A stretch of DNA of 27,680 nucleotides from JANNAT01 sp031422555 (GCA_031422555.1 JANPLZ010000026.1:1-27680), one strand, 5' to 3'. Positions 17,516 through 25,874 are shown, counted from the first letter of the stretch. The notes: a model not told the origin generated them from the letters alone. Translations and numbers: made by a program.

Positions 17516-18670
17516 CTATGGCTTGGGCCGCCTGTTGGCCATGAACCCGGTCAGGCGGTGCAAGCCTTCGGTGATATCGGCGGTGCTGCCCGCATAGGAA
17601 AACCGCAACGTCTGATGGCCGCGGCTGGGATCAAAATCCAAACCGGGGCTGACGGCCACACCCGCCTGCGCCAATATTTCGGCTGCAAAGCCGTAACTGT
17701 CGGCGGTTAAATCCGACACATCGGCATAAATGTAAAACGCCCCATCAGGGGGGGCGATTTTGGTGAATCCGGCCTGCGGCAAGCCGTGCAACATCAACGC
17801 GCGGTTGGCGGCATAAACCGCACGGTTGGCCTGCAATTCATCCTCGCAGTCTAGGGCCGCAAGGGCTGCGATCTGGGCGATATGGGGCGGGCAGATAAAC
17901 AGGTTCTGGGCCAGTCGCTCAACGGTGCGCACATGTTCTTGCGGCACCACCATCCAGCCAATGCGCCAGCCGGTCATGCTGAAATATTTCGAAAACGAAT
18001 TGATCACATAGGCGTTGTCGGTGATTTGCAGCGCCGATGTTGCGGGCGTGTCGTAGTGCAGGCCATGGTAAATCTCGTCCGAGATAAAGCTGATGCCGCG
18101 CTGATCGGCGTAGGCGATCAAGGCGGCCAGCGCGTCATGGCTTAACATGGTGCCCGATGGATTGCCCGGCGATGCCACAATCAACCCTGTGATATCAACA
18201 CCTTGCAGATCGGCGGGCGTGGGTTGCAGCCGGTTTTGCGGTGATGTGGCCACCCCCACCGGCACCAGCGACAGCGCCTTCAGGATCTGGCGATACGACG
18301 GATAGCCGGGCTGGGTGATGCCCACCCGCGCGCCCGCATCAAACAACGCCGAAAACGCCAGCACAAAGGCCCCGGACGAGCCGTTGGTCACGATCACCCG
18401 GTCGGGGTTCAGATCAACGCCATACCAGCGGCGGTACAGGCTGGCGATGCCTTGGCGCAACGCAGGCAGGCCCAGCGATACCGTATAGCCCAAGGTATCA
18501 CGCGCCAAGGCGGCCGTCACCGCGGCACGCGCACCTGCGGGCGCCATGGTGGCGGGTTGGCCGACCTCCATATGGATGATGCTGCGGCCCTGTGCCTCTA
18601 GATCGCGGGCCGCCGCCACCATATCCATCACGATAAAGGCATCCACCTGACCCCGGCTTGATCTATCCAT
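17516..18670 (-). CDS. Class I/II pyridoxal-phosphate aminotransferase
   Basis: A 384-residue fold-type I aminotransferase. Cofactor residues are visible: NPSG (170-173), SDEIYHGL with D198 that contacts the pyridine nitrogen, and the lysine K228 that forms the Schiff base in SFSKYFSMTGWRIGW. The C-terminal LRFSYAG carries the carboxylate-binding arginine. Sequence style is that of the aspartate/aromatic branch (AspC/PatA-like); the amino donor cannot be told. I start it at the ATG at 18670, preceded by AAGGGG, rather than the ORF start at 18823, whose first 51 residues look unconserved. It ends 39 bases before amiC on the same strand, so cotranscription is possible without an obvious functional link. 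It reads divergently from the dsbA-like gene. Confidence 0.92.
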   Translation of the reverse strand: MDRSSRGQVDAFIVMDMVAAARDLEAQGRSIIHMEVGQPATMAPAGARAAVTAALARDTLGYTVSLGLPALRQGIASLYRRWYGVDLNPDRVIVTNGSSGAFVLAFSALFDAGARVGITQPGYPSYRQILKALSLVPVGVATSPQNRLQPTPADLQGVDITGLIVASPGNPSGTMLSHDALAALIAYADQRGISFISDEIYHGLHYDTPATSALQITDNAYVINSFSKYFSMTGWRIGWMVVPQEHVRTVERLAQNLFICPPHIAQIAALAALDCEDELQANRAVYAANRALMLHGLPQAGFTKIAPPDGAFYIYADVSDLTADSYGFAAEILAQAGVAVSPGLDFDPSRGHQTLRFSYAGSTADITEGLHRLTGFMANRRPKP

Positions 18671-18789
18671 CGCAATCCCCTTACAACTATGTGCAGTTGC
18701 GCCGCTGATTGCGCTGCCGTCAACCAATCCTGCCCGTATTTTTGCCCCTTCTTTCCGTGCCTTCCCCCTCCAAAGCCCCGAGGTATCCG

Positions 18790-19539
18790 ATGCGCCTGTC
18801 CTTTGCCGCCTTGCTGACCACACTCACCTTGTTCGGCACCGCCGGTGCGGCGGGCGGTTTGGGCGAGATGACCGCCACCGAACGCGCGCAGTTTCACGCC
18901 GAGGTAAGGGCCTATCTGATCGAAAACCCCGAGGTGATCGCCGAGGCGCTGGAGGTGTTGCAATCGCGGCAGGATATGGCGGCGTTGCAGCGGGATGAAC
19001 AACTGCTGGTCGATAATGCCGCGTATTTGCAGAATGATCCCAACAGTTGGGTCGGCGGCAACCCTGACGGCGACATCACCGTGGTCGAGTTTATGGATTA
19101 CCGCTGTGGCTATTGCCGCAAAGCGATTGAGGCGGTCGAGGAGTTGGTGCAATCGGACGGCAATATCCGTCTGGTTTTGAAAGAATTTCCAATACTGGGC
19201 GACGATTCGGTTGCCTCATCGCGCTTTGCCATCGCGGTTTTGCAACTGCACGGGCCTGATGCCTACAAGGCCGCACATGACGCGCTGATGGTGTTGCGTG
19301 GCACCCCCGACAGCGAAACCTTGACCCGGTTGGCGACCGACTTGGGTCTGGACCCTGCCCCGGTGCTGGCGCGGATGAACGCGGATGAAGTGACGGCAGT
19401 GTTGGCGGCAAACCGGGCTTTGGCCGATGTGATGTCTTTGTCGGGCACGCCTGCGTTTGCGATCAACAAGACTTTGCTGCGCGGTTATGTGCCGCTGGAA
19501 GGGTTGCGGGCGATTGTGGCGGATGAGCGGGCCGGTTAA
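18790..19539 (+). CDS. Periplasmic DsbA-family thiol:disulfide oxidoreductase
   Basis: A secreted thioredoxin-fold protein of 249 residues, of the DsbA/Com1 type, that oxidises or isomerises disulfides in periplasmic proteins. A signal peptide (about 1-21, ending GTAGAA) is followed by a helical N-terminal extension with ENPEVIAEALEVLQ, which resembles the dimerising region of the ScsC/Com1 group. The redox motif RCGYC has C106 and C109 within VVEFMDYRCGYCRKA. The cis-proline loop is SGTPAF near the C-terminus. The ATG at 18790 has GAGG 7 bases upstream and begins the signal peptide. It runs divergently from the aminotransferase gene and convergently with the cupin gene. Confidence 0.92.
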   Translation: MRLSFAALLTTLTLFGTAGAAGGLGEMTATERAQFHAEVRAYLIENPEVIAEALEVLQSRQDMAALQRDEQLLVDNAAYLQNDPNSWVGGNPDGDITVVEFMDYRCGYCRKAIEAVEELVQSDGNIRLVLKEFPILGDDSVASSRFAIAVLQLHGPDAYKAAHDALMVLRGTPDSETLTRLATDLGLDPAPVLARMNADEVTAVLAANRALADVMSLSGTPAFAINKTLLRGYVPLEGLRAIVADERAG

Positions 19540-19606
19540 AAAGCAGGGGGTTTCACACCCCCAAGCTGCAATCGCCACAGCGATTACAGCCCCCCCGTGG
19601 GATATT
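19538..19606 (-). terminator. Structured intergenic element, copy 1: terminator after the cupin gene
   Basis: Read leftward, an upstream hairpin (GCTG-AATCGC arms, 19565-19590, one mismatch) is followed by GGGGGT-GTGAA-ACCCCC (19546-19562), then TGC and TTTTT (19538-19542). This is a good intrinsic terminator for the rodZ-ispG-cupin operon. The T run overlaps the stop codon of the convergent dsbA-like gene. The same layout is at 26068-26126. Outer conserved part: CCCCCGTGG at 19592-19600 on the + strand. Confidence 0.7.
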
Positions 19607-19648
19607 TGTGAACAGATAAAGCGAAAAATTTAGATAAATTTTAACAGG

Positions 19649-20161
19649 TTAGCCTTTGGTCAACGCTTTGCGGCGGGCGTCTGTAAGACCGTCATGCGGC
19701 CCAAGGCTGGCGGCGGGAACATCATCCCACCAATCGGTGCGGTAAGCGCGCCGTTCGGGGTTGACGGCGTAAAAGATTTTATTGTCGGGCCGGGGTTTGT
19801 CGCCCACCACCAGCAACCGCACATCCGTGTCGGTGTTGTTCAAAAAGCTGTGTGACAGCCCGGTGCCCGCCGGAAAGCCCACGCCGTCGCCCGGTTGCAG
19901 GCGGTGCAGATGCCCGTCCAGCCAGACATCGGGCGTGCCTTCGATCACGTAGACGAATTCCTCTTCGTGGCTTTCGGCATGCGGAAAAGAGCTGCGATGG
20001 CCGGGCGGCAGCCGCTCGTGGTGAATGCCGATGCGTTCCAGCCCGAAATGCCGCCCGAACGCGGCGCCTAAACTGTGCGGCTCGTCACTGCCCGGATAGC
20101 ACCATGCGGTTTTCTCTTCGATCTCGGACGTGTGGATGATCGCGGCTGACCGGGGTGTCAT
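19649..20161 (-). CDS. Small cupin-domain protein
   Basis: A 170-residue single-domain cupin. Motif 1 is seen as PGHRSSFPHAESHEEEFVYVIEG (residues 53-75), with H61, H65 and E67/E68 as candidate metal ligands, and motif 2 as PGDGVGFPAGTGLSHSFLN (90-108) with H104. No signal peptide; cytoplasmic. The substrate or reaction is unknown; the family includes sugar-binding, dioxygenase and ligand-sensing members. It starts only 4 bases after the ispG stop, with its ribosome binding site inside the ispG end, so it is almost surely cotranslated with ispG. That the link to isoprenoid synthesis is functional is not shown. Confidence 0.85.
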   Translation of the reverse strand: MTPRSAAIIHTSEIEEKTAWCYPGSDEPHSLGAAFGRHFGLERIGIHHERLPPGHRSSFPHAESHEEEFVYVIEGTPDVWLDGHLHRLQPGDGVGFPAGTGLSHSFLNNTDTDVRLLVVGDKPRPDNKIFYAVNPERRAYRTDWWDDVPAASLGPHDGLTDARRKALTKG

Positions 20162-20165
20162 CGCC

Positions 20166-21326
20166 CTATTCCGCCGCAGCAGCAGCGGTTAATGCTGCGG
20201 TCTTTACGGTCTCGGCAGCCTCGGCCGCATCAATTTCGGCGGCTTTTTGGGTCACCAGATCAACGATATGATCAACCATACCTGCGTTACCCATCGTGTG
20301 GCTTTGCTTGCCTGCAAGATAAACCATACCCTTGCCCGCCCCGCCGCCGGTAAAACCGATATCGGTCATCAGCGCCTCGCCGGGGCCATTGACCACACAA
20401 CCGATGATGGAAAGCGACATCGACGTGGTGATATGGGCAAGCCGGTCTTCCAGCGATTGCACGGTTTTGATCACGTCAAAGCCCTGTCGCGCGCAACTGG
20501 GGCAGGAAATGATGGTCACCCCGCGGTGGCGCAGCCCCAAACTTTTCAGGATTTCAAAGCCGACCTTGACCTCTTCCACCGGATCAGCCGACAGCGACAC
20601 CCGAATGGTATCGCCAATGCCCATCCACAACAGATTGCCCAGACCAATCGCTGATTTTACCGTGCCCGATACCAGACCGCCCGCTTCGGTGATCCCCAGA
20701 TGGATCGGAGCATCAGTGGCATCGGCCAGTTGCTGATAAGCGGCGGCGGCCATGAACACATCCGACGCCTTGACCGAGATTTTGAAGTTGTGAAAATCAT
20801 TGTCTTGCAACAGGCGGATGTGATCCAGACCGGATTCCACCATCGCATCGGGACAAGGCTCGCCGTATTTATCCAGCAGATGCTTTTCCAGACTGCCCGC
20901 GTTCACCCCGATGCGAATGGAACAGCCGTGGTCTTTGGCGGCCTGCACCACATCGCGCACCCGTTTGGCATCGCCAATATTGCCCGGATTGATCCGCAGA
21001 CAGGCGGCCCCGGCCTGCGCCGCCTCAATCGCGCGTTTGTAGTGGAAATGAATGTCGGCCACGATCGGCACCGGCGATTCTTTGACGATTTCGCGCAAGG
21101 CGGCCGTGCTGGCCTGATCGGGGGTCGAGACCCGCACGATATCGGCACCGGCCACCGCACAGCGTTGAATTTGCTCGATTGTGGCGGCGATGTCGGTGGT
21201 CAGGGTATTGGTCATGGTTTGCACCGAAATCGGGGCATCACCGCCAACCAGAACGCGACCGACGTTGATCTGGCGCGACACACGACGTTGGATATTGCGC
21301 CAGGGGCGGATTGGATTGTGGCTCAC
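20166..21326 (-). CDS. ispG: 4-hydroxy-3-methylbut-2-enyl diphosphate synthase
   Basis: [4Fe-4S] enzyme of the methylerythritol phosphate pathway that converts the cyclic diphosphate MEcPP to HMBPP, and so supplies isoprenoids for quinones, carotenoids and the peptidoglycan lipid carrier. The 386-residue protein has the cluster cysteines C275 and C278 in SCPSCARQGFD, C310 in IIGCVVNGPGEA, and E317 as the fourth ligand. The N-terminal TIM-barrel part holds GGDAPISVQTMTNT. The start is a GTG at 21326 with AAAGGA 7-8 bases upstream. It lies between rodZ and the cupin gene on the same strand; rodZ-ispG adjacency is also found in E. coli. The extreme C-terminus is an alanine-rich tail. Confidence 0.98.
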   Translation of the reverse strand: MSHNPIRPWRNIQRRVSRQINVGRVLVGGDAPISVQTMTNTLTTDIAATIEQIQRCAVAGADIVRVSTPDQASTAALREIVKESPVPIVADIHFHYKRAIEAAQAGAACLRINPGNIGDAKRVRDVVQAAKDHGCSIRIGVNAGSLEKHLLDKYGEPCPDAMVESGLDHIRLLQDNDFHNFKISVKASDVFMAAAAYQQLADATDAPIHLGITEAGGLVSGTVKSAIGLGNLLWMGIGDTIRVSLSADPVEEVKVGFEILKSLGLRHRGVTIISCPSCARQGFDVIKTVQSLEDRLAHITTSMSLSIIGCVVNGPGEALMTDIGFTGGGAGKGMVYLAGKQSHTMGNAGMVDHIVDLVTQKAAEIDAAEAAETVKTAALTAAAAAE

Positions 21327-21424
21327 ACGCTGTCCTTTTTAGCTGACAAGCCAAAGATAGCCCCAGCGCAGCCCCGGATCAACCGCTGCTGTGCGCGTTG
21401 CGGCATTTGGCAAGTGTGGCCGTG

Positions 21425-22657
21425 TTAGTCTGCGGCAGGCGGCACAACTGCGGGCACCGACGCATCGGCCACCGTCACATATTGCGCAAGGTCCGCGTCG
21501 CCGGACAAATCCGCCAGCGCATAGGTGCTAACCAACGACTCTGACGCCAAGGCCACCCCTTTGATCACCTGTGCGCCCGGGGCTGCAGGGCCAAAGGTTT
21601 GGCCATTGACCACAAAATAGATCGACCCCGAATTGCCCGACCGCAATTCCGCCGCTTGTTGCAGCGGTGGCACGGCATAGCGCTCACCGGCGTCAAGGAT
21701 TTTTTCGAACAAAACCGTGCCATCGGCGGCGGATATCCGCACCCAGGATGGGCGGACGGCCAAAACCTCGACCCCCGGCTTGGCGGCGGCAACAACCTGC
21801 ACACTGTCGTCGTTCGCGGGCAACGTAGCGATCTGGCCTTCAAGCGGGGCGGTATTTGCCACCAAGGCCCCCGCGGCGCGCGGATTTATCGCGGCTATCG
21901 GGCCATCGCGCGCCGTCAGCACCGGTACGTCCAGCGCCTGTGGTTCATAAAGCCGGTCCAGCGGGTCGGCGGTCACACCGTTGGCCGCCAGAAGTTCGGT
22001 TTCTGCCACACCGGCAACCGGCGCAGACCGCGTAAGCGGGGCAGCACCTTGCACGCCTGCCAGTGGATCAAGTTCAGCCACCACCGAAGGGGCCTGATCA
22101 ACCGGGGCCAGTTGCACGCGCTGCACTTCTTGCAACACCGACCAGCCGCCATATCCCAGCGCGCCAATCAGCGCGATCAACACGGCAAAAGACCCAACCG
22201 CACCCGGTTCCAGCCGCGACAACAGGCTGTCGCCCCGCGGGCTGAACGAGGTGTTCAGGTTGGAAATCGGATCCCGGCCTTCGGCCGCATTTTGCCGCGC
22301 CCGCATGGCCGCAACCGAGGCTGAAGACGCCGCCTGCGACATGCCATGCGCCACTTCGAAATTGGCTTCCCGGCAAAATTTTGCAAAGGCCCATTCCGGG
22401 TCCATGCCCAGATAGCGCGCGTATGACCGCACATATCCGGCAATGAATCCCGGGGTTTCAAAGGCCGTGACATCGGCATTTTCAATCGCGGCGATATAGG
22501 TGGCTTTGACTTTCAATTCGCGCTGAATATCCAGCAGGGACTTACCCAGCGTTGCGCGTTCGCCGCGCATCAGGTCGCCAAGGCGCAGGTCAAAATCGTC
22601 AAACCCCTTGGGTTTGTCGATCACCACCGCCGGAGTGCGAAACCTCCGCCCGATCAT
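21425..22657 (-). CDS. rodZ: RodZ-like helix-turn-helix membrane protein
   Basis: Cell-shape protein of the RodZ type, which couples MreB filaments to the wall-synthesis complex. The 410-residue chain has an N-terminal helix-turn-helix of the HTH_25 type (about 24-92, with RGERATLGKSLLDIQRELKV and AIENADVTAFETPGFIAGYVRSYARYLG), a polar linker, one membrane helix (about 152-176), an acidic-Ala/Pro periplasmic linker, and the C-terminal DUF4115 domain (about 290-375, SWVRISAADGTVLFEKIL). All RodZ parts are present in order; the chain is longer than E. coli RodZ by its second linker. A G-rich stretch precedes the ATG at 22657. It heads the rodZ-ispG-cupin operon. mreB is not in the window. Confidence 0.92.
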   Translation of the reverse strand: MIGRRFRTPAVVIDKPKGFDDFDLRLGDLMRGERATLGKSLLDIQRELKVKATYIAAIENADVTAFETPGFIAGYVRSYARYLGMDPEWAFAKFCREANFEVAHGMSQAASSASVAAMRARQNAAEGRDPISNLNTSFSPRGDSLLSRLEPGAVGSFAVLIALIGALGYGGWSVLQEVQRVQLAPVDQAPSVVAELDPLAGVQGAAPLTRSAPVAGVAETELLAANGVTADPLDRLYEPQALDVPVLTARDGPIAAINPRAAGALVANTAPLEGQIATLPANDDSVQVVAAAKPGVEVLAVRPSWVRISAADGTVLFEKILDAGERYAVPPLQQAAELRSGNSGSIYFVVNGQTFGPAAPGAQVIKGVALASESLVSTYALADLSGDADLAQYVTVADASVPAVVPPAAD

Positions 22658-23229
22658 GCAATGCGCCCCATGCCTGCCCCGAAATCCCTAAGCCGTGCCA
22701 ATGCCGACTCTTGTTTTGTCGTATTGGTGAATTTTTAACACAGGGCAAGCGATTCTGCATATGCAGAACACGCGCATTCCAAGGCTTCGGCACGATTTAG
22801 CGCAGATAATCCGCAGGTGCGGTTGATTGCGCCGCTTTTGCCGGGTTTCGGGGCAGTTTTCGGTCAAATTCGCTAAAGGGTTGTGCCGGGGATGCGCATT
22901 TGCGCGCGGATTCAGGCCCGGTCCAAGCCCGATCATGAAAGAATCGGGTTCCAGCAAAGGCTGCACAAACACCCAACCGCTGGAGCTGGCACCGCGATTG
23001 CACACAAGATGCACGCCGCTTTTGTAAAGATGCCCTGATGTCGGGACCTGTTTGTGCGGCTGATCCAAAGGCATGTGCGGTGCCTGACAGGCCGGATCAA
23101 CACCGCGCCACTGGATTTGACGCCCGGCCTGATCAGACTGGGTCACTATGTCGCAGGCCTGCCGGTCAACGCCGCCAAAACAGCAACGCCGTCAATATAT
23201 GCAACTGCAGCATTTTGCGCTGCCAGCGG
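22658..23229. other. 572-base stretch with no recognisable gene
   Basis: Open frames here on either strand (for example leftward 22688-23146) have no start signal, family resemblance or coherent amino-acid pattern. The part nearest 22657 should hold the rodZ promoter; a TTGCCC-17-AATACG pair read leftward is weak. A perfect 16-base palindrome lies at 22753-22768, and an imperfect hairpin around CCGCA-GG-TGCGG at about 22811-22822. The rest shows nothing I can name; it is unusually long for this compact region and could hold a small RNA or a decayed gene. Confidence 0.6.
22753..22768. promoter_or_regulatory. Perfect 16-base palindrome upstream of rodZ, putative operator
   Basis: TTCTGCATATGCAGAA is a perfect dyad. 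It ends 4 bases upstream of a possible leftward -35 (TTGCCC) and about 95 bases before the rodZ start, a position that suits an activator or repressor of the rodZ operon. I do not match it to a known regulator. Confidence 0.45.
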
Positions 23230-23790
23230 TCAGTTGGCGATGACAACGGTGCAGTCTGTGGCCTCGGGATTGCGCGCCACGCAAGCCGCGATTGCGCCCG
23301 CCGCATCGGCACCAATGCCCCAAGCCCCAGACCCGGCCGAGATAGCCAAGGCTGAACCCGCCATCTGGTAGTCGGCCTTGAACCCCGCCGTTGCATCCGA
23401 GGACAACGACATGCCGCGGTCCTTCCAGCCTTTGGGCCGGATCACCGCTGCCACAACGCAATCCTTTTTGCCGGGCTTTGCAGCGTTGCACCCCGCCAAG
23501 GCTGCGACTGACGCTGCCGCAACATCATGGTAATTTGCCGCCGCCACCGTGGTTTCAAACATCAACCCCTTTTCGGGCGATATAGCGATGGCGCCGTAAT
23601 ACAACTGCGCCGCCCCCACCGATTGCAGGATGGCCGCCTGATCTTTCGGCAGGCCAGCCGCGGGCATTATTTCGACTTCGGCTTTCAGAGGCGCGAACAG
23701 CGCTTTTTTGGCCGCTTTGCCGTCCAATGGCGCGGCACATGCCGCCCCCGCCACGCCCATCATCACCACACTGATTGCCAAAAGCCGCAT
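23230..23790 (-). CDS. Small secreted protein of unknown function
   Basis: A 186-residue exported protein. The signal peptide is MRLLAISVVMMGVAGAACA, with likely cleavage before APLDG. The mature part has the sequence GLMFETTVAAANYHDVAAASVAALAGC and ends CTVVIAN; it holds several cysteines (GCNAAKPGKKDC and, near the end, ACVARNPEATDC) spaced as for two disulfides, rather like DUF4189 proteins. I recall close relatives in Rhodobacteraceae carrying a doubtful 5-aminolevulinate synthase label; nothing here resembles that enzyme. The ATG at 23790 has GAGGG 5 bases upstream, unlike the in-frame ATG at 23814. It reads divergently from the M20 dipeptidase gene. Function unknown. Confidence 0.8.
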   Translation of the reverse strand: MRLLAISVVMMGVAGAACAAPLDGKAAKKALFAPLKAEVEIMPAAGLPKDQAAILQSVGAAQLYYGAIAISPEKGLMFETTVAAANYHDVAAASVAALAGCNAAKPGKKDCVVAAVIRPKGWKDRGMSLSSDATAGFKADYQMAGSALAISAGSGAWGIGADAAGAIAACVARNPEATDCTVVIAN

Positions 23791-23927
23791 CACACCCTCG
23801 TTTGCAAAACCCATGCCGCAGCTTTAGCGCAGCGCTCAAGCTATGGACAGTGCCCGACCGCCTGCTAGGCTGTAATCTGCCCTGTTGCCCCCGCCCTGTT
23901 GCCCCTGCCCTGATGCCGGAGAAAACC

Positions 23928-25298
23928 ATGACCTTGGACGCCGTGCTTGCCCGTATTGACGCCACCCTGCCGCAAGCGCTTGACCGGCTGATGCACCTGC
24001 TGCGCATCCCGTCGATTTCCACCGATCCGGCCTTTGCCGCCGAGTGCGCGCGCGCTGCGGAATGGCTGGTCGAAGATTTGAAATCGCTGGGTTTTGACGC
24101 GGCGTCGCGCGCCACACCGGGGCATCCGATGGTGGTGGCGCAAGGCGGTTCCGGCGACAAACATCTGCTGTTTTACGGCCATTACGACGTGCAACCGGTG
24201 GACCCGCTGGCGCTGTGGACGCAGGGCCCGTTTGATCCGATCCTTGAAGACACGCCGGCGGGACAGGTGATCCGCGCGCGCGGCGCGTCTGACGACAAAG
24301 GCCAGTTGATGACCTTCCTTGAGGCCTGCCGTGCGTGGCGCAACGTTCATGGCAGCCTGCCCGGACGGCTGACGATTTTTCTGGAAGGCGAAGAGGAATC
24401 CGGCTCGCCGTCGCTGATCCCGTTCTTGCAAGCCAACGCTGCCGAATTGCGCGCCGATATTGCCCTGATTTGCGACACCGGGCTGTTTGCGTCAAAAACC
24501 CCGGCGATTGTAACAATGTTGCGCGGGCTGGTTGGTGAGGAAGTTACCATCCATGGCCCGGCCAAAGATTTGCATTCCGGCATGTATGGCGGGCTTGCGA
24601 TGAACCCGGTCCGGGTGTTGACGCGCATCTTGGGGGCGCTGCACGATGATCAGGGCCGGGTGACGATTCCGCAGTTTTATGACGGCGTCACCGAATTGCC
24701 CGATGCGATCCGCGCACAGTGGCAATCGCTGGCGTTCGATCACGCGGCGTTTCTAGGCGATGTCGGGCTGTCGCTGCCCGCAGGCGAGGCGGATCGCACG
24801 CCGTTGGAAATGATCTGGTCGCGCCCGACCGCCGAAGTGAACGGTATCTGGGGCGGCTATACCGGCGACGGGTTCAAGACCGTGTTGCCCGCACAGGCGC
24901 AGGCCAAAATCTCATTCCGGCTGGTCGGCGATCAAGACCCGGGCGCGGTGCGCGCGCAGTTCCGTGCCTGGGTCACAGCGCAAGTGCCCGCCGATTGCCG
25001 GGTTGAATTTCACGCCCACGGCCATTCGCCCGCCAGCGTGATGGCGATCACCAACCCGGCGTTTGAAGCGGCGCGCGCGGGCCTGACCGAAGAATGGGGC
25101 CTGCCCGCCGCCTATGTCGGTTGTGGCGGATCCATTCCCATTGCGGGCTATTTCAAAACCTATCTGGATATGGACGCCATGCTGATCGGCTTTGCCCGTG
25201 ACGATGATCAGATCCATTCGCCCAATGAAAAATACGGCGTGGAAAGTTTTCACAAAGGCATCCGGTCTTGGGCGCGGATATTGGCGCGGTTGACATGA
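23928..25298 (+). CDS. M20-family metallopeptidase (dipeptidase)
   Basis: A 456-residue two-zinc peptidase of the M20 family, CNDP/carnosinase-like group, cutting dipeptides or similar small amides in the cytoplasm. Ligands and catalytic residues are visible: H85 and D87 in YGHYDVQP, bridging D122 in ASDDKGQ, catalytic E156 and ligand E157 in EGEEESGS, an aspartate in LICDTGLF and the final histidine in DQIHSPNEKYG. The dimerisation lid domain (about 210-360) contains KDLHSGMYGG. The ATG at 23928 has GGAG 8 bases upstream; the open frame extends to 23775 but that part lacks conservation signs. Its stop overlaps the ATG of the GNAT gene, so the two are probably translated together. Confidence 0.92.
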   Translation: MTLDAVLARIDATLPQALDRLMHLLRIPSISTDPAFAAECARAAEWLVEDLKSLGFDAASRATPGHPMVVAQGGSGDKHLLFYGHYDVQPVDPLALWTQGPFDPILEDTPAGQVIRARGASDDKGQLMTFLEACRAWRNVHGSLPGRLTIFLEGEEESGSPSLIPFLQANAAELRADIALICDTGLFASKTPAIVTMLRGLVGEEVTIHGPAKDLHSGMYGGLAMNPVRVLTRILGALHDDQGRVTIPQFYDGVTELPDAIRAQWQSLAFDHAAFLGDVGLSLPAGEADRTPLEMIWSRPTAEVNGIWGGYTGDGFKTVLPAQAQAKISFRLVGDQDPGAVRAQFRAWVTAQVPADCRVEFHAHGHSPASVMAITNPAFEAARAGLTEEWGLPAAYVGCGGSIPIAGYFKTYLDMDAMLIGFARDDDQIHSPNEKYGVESFHKGIRSWARILARLT

Positions 25299-25738
25299 CC
25301 CTGTTGATCCGCGACGCCGCCCCCGGTGATCGGGCGGATTGGCAGCAGCTTTGGCAGGACTATCTGGTGTTTTACAAAGTGACACTGGACGAAGCCATCA
25401 CCGATCACACCTGGGCGCGGTTGATGTCGCCCGACAGCCGGTTGAAAATGCGGCTGGCGCTGCGCGAAGGCCGCGCGGTGGGCTTTGCGATTTATCATCC
25501 CCACGAGTCGACCTGGGTGCTGGGCAGCGACTGCTATCTTGAGGATTTGTTTGTGGACAGTGGCCTGCGCGGCGGTGGCATTGGCCGCGCGTTGATCGAC
25601 GATCTGAAACTGCTGGCAACCGCGCGCGGTTGGCGCAGGTTGTATTGGCACACCGACCATGACAACGCCCGCGCGCGCAAACTATATGACAGCTATGCGC
25701 CCGCTGACGGCGCGATCCGGTATCGGATAAATCTATGA
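25295..25738 (+). CDS. GNAT-family N-acetyltransferase
   Basis: A 147-residue acetyl-CoA-dependent transferase. It begins MTLLIRDAAPGDRADWQQLWQDYLVFY, has EDLFVDSGLRGGGIGRALI with the acetyl-CoA pyrophosphate loop R92-G97, and ends with LYWHTDHDNARARKLYDSY, the usual C-terminal GNAT block. The acceptor is unknown. The ATG at 25295 overlaps the TGA of the dipeptidase gene (ATGA), which decides the start over an upstream in-frame codon at 25268. A coupled peptidase and acetyltransferase may act on the same kind of amine or peptide, but this is speculation. It ends 29 bases before, and convergent with, the tRNA-Asp genes. Confidence 0.9.
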   Translation: MTLLIRDAAPGDRADWQQLWQDYLVFYKVTLDEAITDHTWARLMSPDSRLKMRLALREGRAVGFAIYHPHESTWVLGSDCYLEDLFVDSGLRGGGIGRALIDDLKLLATARGWRRLYWHTDHDNARARKLYDSYAPADGAIRYRINL

Positions 25739-25767
25739 TATCAGGGATTTGCAACACAAAGTGAAAG

Positions 25768-25844
25768 TGGCGCGGCGGACGGGGCTCGAACCCGCGACCC
25801 CCGGCGTGACAGGCCGGTACTCTAACCAACTGAGCTACCACCGC
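25768..25844 (-). tRNA. tRNA-Asp (GUC), second of the pair in transcription order
   Basis: A 77-nt tRNA including an encoded CCA. Acceptor GCGGTGG pairs with CCGCCGC (one G-U), the anticodon stem CCGGC/GCCGG encloses CTGTCAC with anticodon GTC, and the discriminator base is G, as expected for aspartate. The T-loop reads TTCGAGC; the sister gene has T at the last position. G34 makes it a queuosine substrate. Confidence 0.97.
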
Positions 25845-25874
25845 GCATTTCACAACAGCGGACATCGGGGCAAA

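Noticed and set aside
22688..23146. Leftward 152-codon frame upstream of rodZ
   Set aside because: No ribosome binding site, no coherent hydrophobic or domain pattern, and it overlaps the expected rodZ promoter.
23891..23912. Short direct repeat of CCTGTTGCCCC in the M20 dipeptidase leader
   Set aside because: The units are short and imperfectly spaced, with no sign of function; likely chance in GC-rich DNA.
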